DNA from: Faeciplasma sp964650705
GTDB taxonomy: Bacteria > Bacillota > Clostridia > Oscillospirales > Ruminococcaceae
NCBI GenBank assembly: GCA_964650705.1
Contig: CAZYUJ010000004.1
Span: forward strand, 117,253-181,252
DNA: 64,000 bases
Direction: 5' to 3'
In this document: positions 15,863 through 25,262 of the stretch, piece after piece
Layout of the letters: every line of letters begins with the position of its first letter
Numbering within the stretch: position 1 is the first letter of the stretch
Notes under the pieces: model-generated
What the model saw: only the letters and a program-made list of their open reading frames with translations
What the model was told of the DNA's origin: nothing
The model's database searches: none
Translations under genes and position numbers: made by a program

Positions 15863-17296
15863 TTAGTTGCCGCTTATATACTCATCGATTATATCATTTT
15901 GCTCCTCGAGGTAGTAGTCGAACGTATCACGGTAGCTTTCCTTAAGCTGAGCCCATGTTGACTGGTTAAGCTTTCCGCCGTCACGAAGATTGTTGTATGC
16001 CGAATCTAACTGAGAGGTGAGATTGCCGTTGTAGTACATCTGAACGTTTTGTTTTGCGATCTCATAGCAGGTGTCATACATATCAAGCATTTCGTTTGTC
16101 CAAAGATAGGTCTCCTTGAGCTGCTTCTTGTCAATGTCAACAACAGTCGGGTCGATGATCTTGAATCTCTCACAAGATGCCAAAAGTGCAACACCTTCGG
16201 GATTTTCAGCGCCCGAGACTATCATATAGCCTGTCGGAACAGAAGCGAGATAATAGTAGCCGTCACCGTTTTCGTATCTGGGCAAAGGAACGAACATAAG
16301 CTCGTTTGCTTCGACGTCTCCCCAGATAGCACCGATCTCGTCAACAGGGCCTGTGAATTCGGAAGCTTCGGCAATATAGAAGAGCGTTAATCCGTCCTTA
16401 ACGCCATAACCGGTCATATCGCCGCGATTGTTAGCTTGGTGAACGGAATAGTATGTACAGCTGTTCTTTCCGAGCTCATAGATCATGTTATTGGCGATCT
16501 CTAAAATAGGGCTGTCGAGATTTGAATAGAAGTTGCCGTTTTCATCCTTTTTGATAAGCTTTTCGCCGGTTGCCTGCTGCAAGAGAGCATCGTGCCAGCC
16601 ATAACCGTCAAGAGCGAAGCGATCTTCATCCTCATCAGAGAATTCAACGCACATCTGATAGAAAATGTCCCAAGTCCATTCATCATTTGCGAAAAGCTCC
16701 GCAGGATCGTCAAATCCCCATTCATCAATAACCCGTCTGTTATAGGGAATTACATGGCGGAAGGTCACATCCGTTACAATGGCAAAGTGCTGATCGCCTA
16801 ATGCGAAATATTCGCCTGCATCTGCCATGCCTTGCCAAAGCGGATCATCATAGCTGATGTAGTCATCGATCTGCTGGAATGTACCCTTGATGCAATACAT
16901 TGGGAAGGTAGCAGCGGAGCCTGTACCCGCAGGGTAGAAGTCGGGACTGTTGCCCGATAAAATGAGATTTGCAAGGTCTGTATAACGCTCTGAATACGAG
17001 GTTTCGATCCATTTGATCTCACAACCGTACTTCTCGGTAAATGTGAAATAACCGGTGTTTACGATCTCGTCTTCAGCATAGTTATGGAAGTTATCATACC
17101 ATGAAAAATACTTTATAGTCGTTCCTGTTGCAATTGTTTCATCGGCATCGGGAAGCGTAATGCCTGCTGCTGCCAAAATAGCTTCTGAGTCCTCTGACGA
17201 AAGAGTAAGCTTAACGATTTCTCTTTCCGTTTTACCGCATCCGACAAGAGCAAATAGCATGATCAAGACCAAGGTCGTTGCAATTAGTCTTTTCAT
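15863..17296 (-). CDS. Extracellular solute (sugar)-binding lipoprotein
   Basis: 477-residue family 1 solute-binding protein. The signal has lipobox ALVGC, so Cys20 is the lipid anchor. The start of the mature part ('EIVNTGYFTFTEKYGCEIKWIE') and the 'LANLILSGNSPDFYPAG' segment are typical of sugar-binding proteins of ABC importers. No permease genes are next to it, so it must work with a transporter encoded elsewhere. It lies divergent to the AraC gene. Its promoter has the box TGCAAAGAAGTATC 13 bp upstream of TATACT, as do the GH2 and GH98 genes, so it probably captures the oligosaccharides made by these enzymes. Substrate inferred from context. Confidence 0.85.
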   Translation of the reverse strand: MKRLIATTLVLIMLFALVGCGKTEREIVKLTLSSEDSEAILAAAGITLPDADETIATGTTIKYFSWYDNFHNYAEDEIVNTGYFTFTEKYGCEIKWIETSYSERYTDLANLILSGNSPDFYPAGTGSAATFPMYCIKGTFQQIDDYISYDDPLWQGMADAGEYFALGDQHFAIVTDVTFRHVIPYNRRVIDEWGFDDPAELFANDEWTWDIFYQMCVEFSDEDEDRFALDGYGWHDALLQQATGEKLIKKDENGNFYSNLDSPILEIANNMIYELGKNSCTYYSVHQANNRGDMTGYGVKDGLTLFYIAEASEFTGPVDEIGAIWGDVEANELMFVPLPRYENGDGYYYLASVPTGYMIVSGAENPEGVALLASCERFKIIDPTVVDIDKKQLKETYLWTNEMLDMYDTCYEIAKQNVQMYYNGNLTSQLDSAYNNLRDGGKLNQSTWAQLKESYRDTFDYYLEEQNDIIDEYISGN

Positions 17297-17326
17297 AATA
17301 CCATCCTTTCAAATATTATTTTAATA

Positions 17327-17359
17327 AGTATATCACTTGTTAAGCGATACTTCTTTGCA
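17327..17359 (-). promoter_or_regulatory. Promoter with activator box, solute-binding protein
   Basis: On the minus strand TGCAAAGAAGTATC (17346-17359), 13 bp, then TATACT (17327-17332). No good -35 hexamer is present, because the box covers that position. The same layout is at 18361 and 22580. Confidence 0.7.
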
Positions 17360-17396
17360 TTTTTTGTTGTTTTTCTTGCAAAAAGCAATGTGCTTG

Positions 17397-17425
17397 TTGC
17401 ACTTTATTGTGTAATACTGTATAAT
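17397..17425 (+). promoter_or_regulatory. Promoter of the AraC regulator gene
   Basis: TTGCAC (17397-17402) and TATAAT (17420-17425), spacing 17 bp. This lacks the activator box, so the regulator is likely made constitutively. Confidence 0.75.
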
Positions 17426-17449
17426 CATAATCGAAATGAGGTGAGGACG

Positions 17450-18310
17450 TTGCAAAACGGTTATATTATTGATTCGATAAGTGATGATATCCTTTGTATG
17501 TTTAAGAAAAACAGAGGATTTCAAAACAACCCTTATCACCGTCACAACGGATATGAATTATATCTTTTTTTAGGCGGCAACATATTCTTCAACGCTGAAG
17601 ACAAAAGTTATAAGCTCAAACGCGGAGATATGGTTCTTGTCTCGCCTTCAACAACGCATAATATGAGAAGCTCTGATGATGGCACGAGCTATTACGAGCG
17701 TGTTATTTTAAATGTCAAGCAATCTGTTTTTGAACGATTATCGACTCCTTTGACCGATCTTAGTTCCTGCTTTCATGAGCACAACGTCGAACCGATCCAT
17801 TTAAGTGAGGAGGAAGTTAAACAGTTTTGTGAGTTGGCACAAAGGATAATTGATGTAAAGGAAAACAAGGGCTTCGGTGCCGATGTTGAGATCGATGCCT
17901 ATATGACGCTGTTGCTTTTGATGATAAATCGCTTATGCAAGACCGAGCAAACTCCGAGAAAAAACGTTATGCCTCAGATAGTTAAGGACGTTATGAGGTA
18001 TATAGGTGATAATCTGACCGAGGACGTTAGCCTTGCGAAGCTGTCTGAGATAACTCATTACAACTCAACCTATATCAGCAGCCTTTTCAAAAAACATACC
18101 GGACTGACACTTAGAGAATATATTACCGACCTGAAGATCGAAGAGGCGAAAAGGCTTCTTTTGATTGGCGAAAGTGTTTCCGACGCGTGCTGCAAATCAG
18201 GATTCTCGGATTACTCTAATTTTATAAGAGCCTTCTCAAAAGCCACAGGCTTATCGCCAGGAAAATACGCCAAGAGCATAAAAAATAACATTCAAAGCGG
18301 TAGTACCTGA
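17450..18310 (+). CDS. AraC-family transcriptional regulator
   Basis: 286 residues from TTG 17450; the promoter -10 ends at 17425, which excludes the upstream ATG at 17390, and GAGGTGAGG lies just before. GTG 17441 is the alternative. The N-terminal half (about 15-95) is a cupin-type sensing domain ('YHRHNGYELYLFLGGN', 'LKRGDMVLVSPSTTHN'). The C-terminal 100 residues hold the two HTH motifs ('VSLAKLSEITHYNSTYISSLFKKHTG', 'VSDACCKSGFSDYSNFIRAFSKATG'). It probably senses a sugar and activates the adjacent locus, since its neighbours share a box overlapping the -35 site. Confidence 0.9.
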   Translation: MQNGYIIDSISDDILCMFKKNRGFQNNPYHRHNGYELYLFLGGNIFFNAEDKSYKLKRGDMVLVSPSTTHNMRSSDDGTSYYERVILNVKQSVFERLSTPLTDLSSCFHEHNVEPIHLSEEEVKQFCELAQRIIDVKENKGFGADVEIDAYMTLLLLMINRLCKTEQTPRKNVMPQIVKDVMRYIGDNLTEDVSLAKLSEITHYNSTYISSLFKKHTGLTLREYITDLKIEEAKRLLLIGESVSDACCKSGFSDYSNFIRAFSKATGLSPGKYAKSIKNNIQSGST

Positions 18311-18360
18311 TCGGTGCTTGCCGCTTTGAACTTATAATCTGCAATATTCATCAGAAATAT

Positions 18361-18393
18361 TGCAAAGAAGATATAATGCTTACAGTATATAAT
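18361..18393 (+). promoter_or_regulatory. Promoter with activator box, GH2 gene
   Basis: TGCAAAGAAGATAT (18361-18374), then exactly 13 bp, then TATAAT (18388-18393). Ten of 14 box bases are identical to the other copies from the 5' side and the spacing is the same. Confidence 0.68.
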
Positions 18394-18424
18394 GATTTTA
18401 TAAATTTGAACAGGAGGAATGAAA

Positions 18425-21163
18425 ATGCGCTTAAGAGCCGGTATTTTAACGCGCGTCATACTGATGATCATGGCTATACAAATGTGTTTATTGCTCTCAT
18501 CTTGCACTCCGAATGCGAGCGTGGAATTTGATGTTGCTCAAAACCTCGTTACCCGTACCGTCGATTTTAACGATGATTGGCTGTTTGCACTTGAGCCCGA
18601 GGGAAGAGTACAAAACGTCGATTATGATGACAGCGAATGGCGACAGCTTGACCTGCCGCACGATTGGAGCATCGAGCTTGATTTTGACAGCAGCATTCCG
18701 ACGGGAGTAGGTGCTCTTGCAGGAGGAACAGGCTGGTACAGAAAATACTTCACCTTGCCCGAGGAGTATTCAGGCAAACGTATCAATATAGACTTTGACG
18801 GCGTTTACATGAACAGCCGAGTATATGTAAACGGTGTGCTTGTCGGAAATTATCCGAACGGATATGTTTCTTTTTCCTTTGATATAACAGATTATGTCAC
18901 TTGTGACGGAATCACTGATAATGTTATCGCCGTCTACGTTAAAAATCCAACCAATCAACACGGTGAGGGTATGACGAGCCGTTGGTATTCGGGAAGCGGA
19001 ATATACCGTGATGTTCATCTGACTGTTACCGATAATGTGCATATAGAGCAATATGGCACACAAATAAGAACTCCGAAGATCGCAAATGAAATTGATTCGG
19101 GTAAAGTAAGTGTTGAAGCCACAACTACGATTGAAAACGAATCTGATACCGATTTCAGCGTTCAGGTTCGCTCAACGATCCTGAATTATGACGGAACCGT
19201 GTTTGAGGGCGCTGAACCGAAGCTAAGCGGCAAAAAGAAAGTCAGCGCCGGAGAAAGCCTGTCCATTAAGCAAGATCTCAATGCTTACAGCCCTCAGCTT
19301 TGGTCTGTTGATGAGCCAAATCTTTATTTGATGAAAACAGAAGTCATCTTGGACGGAGTTGTAGTTGATATCTACGAAACACGCTTCGGATTTACTTGGA
19401 GCGAGTTTGATGCCGACAAAGGCTTCTTCCTTAACGGTGAGTGGATGAAGATAAACGGCGTTTGTCTGCACCATGATCAGGGCGCTTTGGGCGCTGTAGC
19501 AAATGAATCAGCCTTCGAACGCCAGATAACGATCATGAAGGAGATGGGCGTGAATGCTATAAGAACCGCACACAATGCCGCTGACCCAGATTTTATCCGT
19601 CTTTGCGACGAAATGGGAATGATGGTGTTTGAGGAGACCTTCGACACATGGTGGGAAGGAAAGAATGATCAGGATTATGGCAGAGTTTGGTTCGCAGAAG
19701 ACTGTACATATCCGGGCGTGGAAGCCGGTGTAACATGGGGCGAATTCGACGTTAAGCAGATCGTCAAGCGTGACAGAAACTGTCCCTCTATAATTATGTG
19801 GAGCGTGGGCAACGAGTGCAACGAAACCTCCTCTGAAAAAGGAGTTGAGTTTGCCGCAACGATCAGCGCTTGGGTCAAGGAGATAGATACCGATCACCCT
19901 GTTGCAATGGGCGAAAACAAATATAAACTCGATTGGAGCAACAAGGATTACTTGACCCAGTCTATTGATAATTTAGACCTTGCGGGTTTGAACTACGGCG
20001 AAATGTGGTATGACAAGCTTCACGAAGAAAATCCCGAGTGGAAGCTGTTTGCATCCGAAACCTCTAACGCATTCAAATCAAGGGGCTTCTATTCCGACCC
20101 ATGGATAAACGGAAACCACGTTGTTGACAACGTGATGGGCAATCAGGCAACGGATATAACAACCGGTCAGGTCTCATCCTATGACAACTCATCTGCACGT
20201 TACGGCAGAAATGCCACCGAAGCTTGGATATACAACAGAGACCGAGAGTTTATTGCAGGCGAATTTGTCTGGACAGGCTTTGACTATATAGGCGAGCCGA
20301 ACCCACACTATGTAACATCAAAGAGCTCATACAGCGGAATCGTCGATACTGCTGGGTTTGCAAAGGATGAATATTACCTCTATCAAAGCATTTGGACGAG
20401 CGTTGAGGAAAACCCGATGGTACATATTATGCCTCATTGGAACTGGGAAAACGATGCTCTCAGAAAGAAAGTAACCTATCCCGAAAAGTCTGAGCTTTCA
20501 TATTTGGATGAGGGCGAGATCGTCGATTACAGCGATGAAGATGTCGGAAAGATCCCTATCAGAATATACTCAAATGCGCCGAGTGTTGAGCTTTTCCTGA
20601 ACGGTGAATCTCTCGGTGTTAAGGAATTTGTACAGATGGTCACCGATTACGGACTTGAATATCAGCAACAATCCGAAGACAGCGACAGACTCTATCTTGA
20701 GTGGGCGCTTGAGTGGGAATATGCAGTCGGTACAACACTTGAAGCCGTAGCGTATGACAAAAACGGCAACGAGGTTGCACGCGACACGGTCGTCACCGCA
20801 GGGGAAGCAGCCGCTCTCTTGGCAACTCCCGAAAAGGAAGAGATCCCTGCCGACGGCGATAGCCTTTGTTATATTGAGGTCGATGTACTTGATGAGTTCG
20901 GAAACTTCGTTCCCACAGCAAGCAATGAAGTGATCTTTACCATCGAGGGCGACGGCGTTATCGTCGGTGTTGACAACGGAAACCCTGTATCCCGTGAAAG
21001 ATATAAGGATACAAACGGCGTTTGGAAAAGAAGCGCCTACAGCGGAAAGGTCTTGGTTATCGTACAGTCAACGACCGATAGCGGCAGTTTCACCCTAACG
21101 GCATCGTCAAACGGACTTGAATCAAGCAGTGTTACGGTCAGAACGGTAAACACAGACAGCTAA
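18425..21163 (+). CDS. Glycoside hydrolase family 2 lipoprotein (beta-galactosidase-like)
   Basis: 912 residues from ATG 18425; the ATG at 18419 is only one base from AGGAGG. Lipoprotein signal with lipobox LLSSC. The GH2 layout is clear: sugar-binding jelly roll (about 35-210, 'LPHDWSIE', 'GGTGWYRKYF', 'DFDGVYMNS'), Ig-like domain (to about 320), then a TIM barrel with 'MWSVGNECNE' (acid/base Glu464) and 'LFASETSN' (nucleophile Glu545). C-terminal Ig-like domains follow (about 700-912). It should remove terminal galactose, or a related beta-linked sugar, from polysaccharide side chains at the cell surface. Its promoter shares the locus box. Beta-glucuronidase activity is a possible alternative within GH2. 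Confidence 0.9.
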   Translation: MRLRAGILTRVILMIMAIQMCLLLSSCTPNASVEFDVAQNLVTRTVDFNDDWLFALEPEGRVQNVDYDDSEWRQLDLPHDWSIELDFDSSIPTGVGALAGGTGWYRKYFTLPEEYSGKRINIDFDGVYMNSRVYVNGVLVGNYPNGYVSFSFDITDYVTCDGITDNVIAVYVKNPTNQHGEGMTSRWYSGSGIYRDVHLTVTDNVHIEQYGTQIRTPKIANEIDSGKVSVEATTTIENESDTDFSVQVRSTILNYDGTVFEGAEPKLSGKKKVSAGESLSIKQDLNAYSPQLWSVDEPNLYLMKTEVILDGVVVDIYETRFGFTWSEFDADKGFFLNGEWMKINGVCLHHDQGALGAVANESAFERQITIMKEMGVNAIRTAHNAADPDFIRLCDEMGMMVFEETFDTWWEGKNDQDYGRVWFAEDCTYPGVEAGVTWGEFDVKQIVKRDRNCPSIIMWSVGNECNETSSEKGVEFAATISAWVKEIDTDHPVAMGENKYKLDWSNKDYLTQSIDNLDLAGLNYGEMWYDKLHEENPEWKLFASETSNAFKSRGFYSDPWINGNHVVDNVMGNQATDITTGQVSSYDNSSARYGRNATEAWIYNRDREFIAGEFVWTGFDYIGEPNPHYVTSKSSYSGIVDTAGFAKDEYYLYQSIWTSVEENPMVHIMPHWNWENDALRKKVTYPEKSELSYLDEGEIVDYSDEDVGKIPIRIYSNAPSVELFLNGESLGVKEFVQMVTDYGLEYQQQSEDSDRLYLEWALEWEYAVGTTLEAVAYDKNGNEVARDTVVTAGEAAALLATPEKEEIPADGDSLCYIEVDVLDEFGNFVPTASNEVIFTIEGDGVIVGVDNGNPVSRERYKDTNGVWKRSAYSGKVLVIVQSTTDSGSFTLTASSNGLESSSVTVRTVNTDS

Positions 21164-21169
21164 ATAATT

Positions 21170-21205
21170 ATCCCCCTGTCAGCAATTGCAGATAGGGGGA
21201 TTTTG
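21170..21205. terminator. Terminator between the convergent GH2 and pectinesterase genes
   Basis: Stem ATCCCCCT/AGGGGGAT (21170-21177 and 21194-21201) with a 16-nt loop that itself contains GCAATTGC; T tail on the plus strand. Confidence 0.82.
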
Positions 21206-21214
21206 TATGAATTT

Positions 21215-22414
21215 CTATTTGGGTAATTCTGTGCTCATATCAAAATAATGCGGCGTCCATTCACCGAGATATTCATGGGGTGTTAATCCTTCCGATGAGT
21301 ATAACACGGTTCCGTCAACTCTTCCGAACGTGCCGACAGGTTCGCCGTTTGACGTTGAATTATACTCTTTGAAGTTGGCGTTTTGCGGCTCGTTTCCGCT
21401 CATACTGCTCCAGCCTTCTGCAGAAATGATACTTGCATACTGAAGCTTTGTGTTTACAAATGCCACGTTTGCGGCAGGCCCCCAAGGTCGTCCGAAGCGC
21501 CCCGATAAAACAGTAAGCTCATCGTTAGCTGTGATCTCACAGTTATAAAACAGATACTTTCCGTCATCCTTAATTGCGGTAATAACTCCGCCCTTGGATT
21601 CACCGCTGAATCCCTTGAAGCTAAGCTCACATTCCTCGAAAACATTGTCGCCTTGACCGAAAATATAATCAGTATTTCCTTCGATCTTACAGTTTTTATA
21701 GTAACCGATGCCTCTTGTGAACAATGTATCCTGATTAGAGAGAATCACACATCCGAAGAACTCACAATAATCTCCTTCAACTGCAAGGGCGGCTGCACGT
21801 TCCGTTGCCTCTTTTGTCTGAACGTCAGCACCTAACACTCTTTCAAATGTTATAGCTTGACTTCCTGAGGGCTCGACGCCGTCCATGATCTCTTCAAGTG
21901 TAACGTAGCGGTTAAAAGAGTTTTCGAACGTGATATATTCAGCTCTGAAACAGTCTCCGAGGATCCTCACAGAGCATCCCCAACGGTTGGCTTCTCGCTT
22001 TTCGGACTTAGATTTTGCAGCCTCTTCGCTGTAGAATCCGTCTTCTCCCATACTGTAATACTTGTATCCGATCCCATAATACCAAGTTATCCTGACCTCT
22101 TCGCTCGGATCGTCATTTACAAAGCTTATATATGAGGAGTTGACTATAACCTGCTCACGGTAAACACCCGGTGCAATATGAATGTATACACGTTCGCTTT
22201 CCGATCTCGGATCAATTTTCTCGGCAGCATCCACAGCTTCCTGAACCGTTTTATAGTTCGGGGCTTCAAACGGATATCCTACGAAAATGTGAGTTCCGCT
22301 TGTCAGCAAGGAATCGGCTGATTCTTTCGGGAATAACTTCGGAAAATTTGTTATCAAAATAATCGTTGCTGTGAAAATCACAAGAACGGACAGAATCAAT
22401 GCTTTTTTCTTCAT
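21215..22414 (-). CDS. Pectinesterase, carbohydrate esterase family 8
   Basis: 399 residues from the ATG at 22414 (AGGAG eight bases upstream). An N-terminal hydrophobic segment (about 4-24) is a signal anchor or uncleaved signal, so the enzyme is outside. The right-handed beta-helix esterase motifs are all present: GSQAITF (184-190), SNQDTLF (226-232, Asp229 acid/base), EGNTDYIFG (245-253, Asp249 nucleophile) and GRPWG (308-312, Arg309 and Trp311). It removes methyl esters from homogalacturonan, releasing methanol and opening pectin to lyases or hydrolases. It is transcribed away from the GH98 gene; a GAAGTATC word lies upstream of its promoter. The protein is somewhat longer than minimal CE8 enzymes, with an insert around 112-145. 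Confidence 0.93.
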   Translation of the reverse strand: MKKKALILSVLVIFTATIILITNFPKLFPKESADSLLTSGTHIFVGYPFEAPNYKTVQEAVDAAEKIDPRSESERVYIHIAPGVYREQVIVNSSYISFVNDDPSEEVRITWYYGIGYKYYSMGEDGFYSEEAAKSKSEKREANRWGCSVRILGDCFRAEYITFENSFNRYVTLEEIMDGVEPSGSQAITFERVLGADVQTKEATERAAALAVEGDYCEFFGCVILSNQDTLFTRGIGYYKNCKIEGNTDYIFGQGDNVFEECELSFKGFSGESKGGVITAIKDDGKYLFYNCEITANDELTVLSGRFGRPWGPAANVAFVNTKLQYASIISAEGWSSMSGNEPQNANFKEYNSTSNGEPVGTFGRVDGTVLYSSEGLTPHEYLGEWTPHYFDMSTELPK

Positions 22415-22534
22415 ATCATGCACTCCTAAGTTATAATGATTTGATCTCATTTATATTGTAACACAACTGTTGCGTTAGAGCAATCATTAAGTATAAATTT
22501 ATTGACAACTAAGTCAAATCAGCGATTTATACAC

Positions 22535-22544
22535 GATACTTCCC
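22535..22544 (-). promoter_or_regulatory. Partial activator box upstream of the pectinesterase gene
   Basis: GGGAAGTATC on the minus strand matches the last eight bases of the locus box, GAAGTATC. No -10 lies 13 bp downstream; a separate TTGACT-N16-TATACT promoter follows. Weaker than the other three sites. Confidence 0.4.
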
Positions 22545-22579
22545 TAAATACGACAAAGTGCAATAAAATAAAGTGAAAT

Positions 22580-22612
22580 TGCAAAGAAGTATCATCTTTG
22601 AGAAGATATAAT
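22580..22612 (+). promoter_or_regulatory. Promoter with activator box, GH98 gene
   Basis: TGCAAAGAAGTATC (22580-22593), 13 bp, TATAAT (22607-22612). The 14-bp box is identical to that of the solute-binding-protein gene. Confidence 0.72.
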
Positions 22613-22644
22613 TAATATATAAATTACAGAGTTTGGAGGACTAT

Positions 22645-25230
22645 ATGAAACGGTTTATAGCTTTCTTTATGGCGGTTTTGATGCTTACTCTTGTCGGATG
22701 TCAAAGCGCACAGCAGGGTAAGGATATCATCGAACCGGATATTACAACTACTGAGCCTACTTCAGAAGCGGTAACTACTACCACCCCAGAGCCTACTTCA
22801 GAAGCAGTAACCACTACCACTACGGAGCCCACTACTGTAGCAACAACCACAACACCCGAATCTACTACGGAGGCTACGACAACTTCTGAAACAACTACAC
22901 AGGCGACAACGACCACTGAAGCCACGACCACAACTGTGACTACAACTACCGTTGCCACCACTACGACCGTCACCACGACAACCGAAGCTACAACCACGAC
23001 AAAGGCTACTACGACTGCGGCAACGACCGATGACGTCACATTCGAGGATCTTGAGCTCACGGAGTTTAACCCCGTATACGGAGACGGCGAGTTCAGAAGA
23101 GTTGTTTCAAATGAACAGCCTATGTGGATCGTTCATATTGATACATGGAATTATGCCGACCCTCAGAAGATCATTGACCTTATCCCTGAGGATCTGAGAC
23201 CCTATGTAGTTTTCAATATTTCGCTTTCTATCGGTACCGATGATGACGGAAACTTCCTCCGTTCGGGAGATGGCTATGAAACAGCCAAATCCTGGCTCAG
23301 AGTTTGCGCTGAAAACCAGGTTTGGGCGCTTATACAGCCTGCCAGCGGCGGCCCTGTTCATTTTGAGGATCTTGACCCGAGATATGACGATTATGAAAAG
23401 TCCATATATGCTGAATTCTTCCGTGAATATCCCAACTTCATCGGCTTTAACTATTGCGAGCAGTTCTGGGGATTCGATCAGCCCGGACTTTCTCCTTCCG
23501 CAAAGGAACGTTGGATACACTTTGCCGGTCTTTTGGAGCTTGCTAACAAATACGGCGGATATCTGGTCGTGAGCTGGTGCGGCAACCAGTGGTCTCCCAG
23601 CATTAACCCTCTCGCAATGCTTAAACAGGTCTCAATTTTCGAAGAAGCTTGCTCTAAATACGCTGCTAATTTCATCCTTTGTGAAAAGTATACTCAGCAC
23701 TCGTATATCAACGATATGGAAAGCCTTGTGTTCGGTTTCTATCTTTCCGGATACGCAGGAAACGTTGGTGTCCGCTACGACGAAACGGGATGGACTGACG
23801 GCGACAGCGTTGATGATAACTCCGAATACAGAGTATCAACAGGACTTGCTGTTCAGCTTGAACGCCTTCTCTTGAACGGATATACGGTTATTGACGGCCC
23901 TGAGCTAATTTGGGCAGACGATTTCTATGAAGCATCGACCGTGACCGATTCCGATGGATATAAATCAAGAACATGGAAGACGTTTGATCAGTTCGAAAAT
24001 GTTGCTGTTGATATGTTCCGAAAGGTTATTGAGGGTGAGCTTCGAATCCCGACTCGTGCGGAAGTTATCGCAAGAACCAAGATCGCAGTTTTGCAGGATA
24101 ATACAAGCGGCGACAGCGATAATAAATATTCTACCTTCAAAACTCTCTTCGAAGGCTTATATCAACAGGAAGATGACGGCGCTCTGCGCGATAATCACTC
24201 GTTCTATAAAGCTACCGGAAGATATCCCACGATCGCCACAATATACGCTTTGAACGATGATCTCGCTAAACAGCTGACTGTTTATAAACAGTCTTCGATC
24301 GCCCGCTCATGGAGCACCGTTGCCACTAAAGTAAGTGAACTCAACAAGCTGTTCGCAAAGGAATACACAGGCGACCTTTATGCAGGAAGATATGAAAACA
24401 CATGGGTGCTTTATAATCCTTATAAGACCGAGGACACCGCTTCTGCTAAGATCCCGTTCAAGTATAACACTTGTTCATATGCAACGATATCCATGTCTCG
24501 ATACTCTTCGGGTGTTATGACAGAGTATTCTGACAGCCTTAAGATCTATCTCAATAACTACGACGAAGACTATAAGACTAAGCTTCGAACCGACACGATA
24601 AAGATCTATGGCGCATCAAGCGAGCCGACTGTTACTTATACTGACCGCGGTACAAATAACACAAAGCCGTCGATATCAACGTCATGGAAAAACGGTGTGC
24701 TTACTATCACTGTCAAGCACAACGGTCCTTTGGATATCACAATTAAGTGCAGCGGCAGCGAAACTGACAGAGAGACCAAGTATACCGCTGTGAAGCTTGT
24801 TGAGCCTGCAAAGCCTGCATACTACACAGGCGAGCTTCAGTACGAAGGCGAGCTGTTCGAATACAAGAACGCCGATGTCGTAAAGAACGGCTACGGCACG
24901 GGCATTGACGGTTACACCGGTCAGGGATATATCAAGCTCAAGAAGCAGACGGGTGCTGCTGTAAAGGATACAGTCACCGTGCTGGAGGACGGCAGCTATA
25001 ATCTGATCATCCGTTACACAGCCGATGCAGATGTTGATGCTTATGTTTTATACGTAAACGGCAAGAAGATCGGCTCACTCTCGCTCAGCAAGACATCGAA
25101 TATGTCTTCTTGGAAGAAAGTTGCCGTTATCGTTAGCTTGAAAGCAGGGGAGAACAAGATAGAGCTTAAGGCGGCATCTGCTCCTTCCGCCAATCTGTAT
25201 ATCGACAATTTCACTGTTTCTAAGAAATGA
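22645..25230 (+). CDS. Glycoside hydrolase family 98 lipoprotein with CBM35/6-like module
   Basis: 861 residues from ATG 22645 with GGAGGA upstream. Lipobox LVGC gives a surface lipoprotein. A low-complexity Thr-rich linker (about 28-125) lifts the enzyme off the cell. The GH98 catalytic part starts at 'PMWIVHIDTWNYADPQKIIDLIP' and 'RPYVVFNISLSI', continues with 'FIGFNYCEQFWGF' and 'VVSWCGNQW', and the GH98 C-terminal domain follows to about 710. A final beta-sandwich (about 730-861) has 'YEGELFEY', 'GYTGQGYI' and 'LYIDNFTV', which fits CBM35 or CBM6. GH98 members are endo-beta-galactosidases or endo-xylanases for complex arabinoxylans. With GH115 next door, the xylan role is more likely. Confidence 0.88.
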   Translation: MKRFIAFFMAVLMLTLVGCQSAQQGKDIIEPDITTTEPTSEAVTTTTPEPTSEAVTTTTTEPTTVATTTTPESTTEATTTSETTTQATTTTEATTTTVTTTTVATTTTVTTTTEATTTTKATTTAATTDDVTFEDLELTEFNPVYGDGEFRRVVSNEQPMWIVHIDTWNYADPQKIIDLIPEDLRPYVVFNISLSIGTDDDGNFLRSGDGYETAKSWLRVCAENQVWALIQPASGGPVHFEDLDPRYDDYEKSIYAEFFREYPNFIGFNYCEQFWGFDQPGLSPSAKERWIHFAGLLELANKYGGYLVVSWCGNQWSPSINPLAMLKQVSIFEEACSKYAANFILCEKYTQHSYINDMESLVFGFYLSGYAGNVGVRYDETGWTDGDSVDDNSEYRVSTGLAVQLERLLLNGYTVIDGPELIWADDFYEASTVTDSDGYKSRTWKTFDQFENVAVDMFRKVIEGELRIPTRAEVIARTKIAVLQDNTSGDSDNKYSTFKTLFEGLYQQEDDGALRDNHSFYKATGRYPTIATIYALNDDLAKQLTVYKQSSIARSWSTVATKVSELNKLFAKEYTGDLYAGRYENTWVLYNPYKTEDTASAKIPFKYNTCSYATISMSRYSSGVMTEYSDSLKIYLNNYDEDYKTKLRTDTIKIYGASSEPTVTYTDRGTNNTKPSISTSWKNGVLTITVKHNGPLDITIKCSGSETDRETKYTAVKLVEPAKPAYYTGELQYEGELFEYKNADVVKNGYGTGIDGYTGQGYIKLKKQTGAAVKDTVTVLEDGSYNLIIRYTADADVDAYVLYVNGKKIGSLSLSKTSNMSSWKKVAVIVSLKAGENKIELKAASAPSANLYIDNFTVSKK

Positions 25231-25235
25231 TCACA

Positions 25236-25262
25236 AGCCCCCGAATGTTCGGGGGCTTTTTA
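25236..25262 (+). terminator. Terminator after GH98
   Basis: 10-bp perfect stem AGCCCCCGAA/TTCGGGGGCT, loop TG, then T5. Confidence 0.92.

Noticed and set aside
22701..23060. Val-rich minus-strand frame
   Set aside because: It is the complement of the Thr-rich linker of the GH98 lipoprotein; low complexity gives an open frame by chance.
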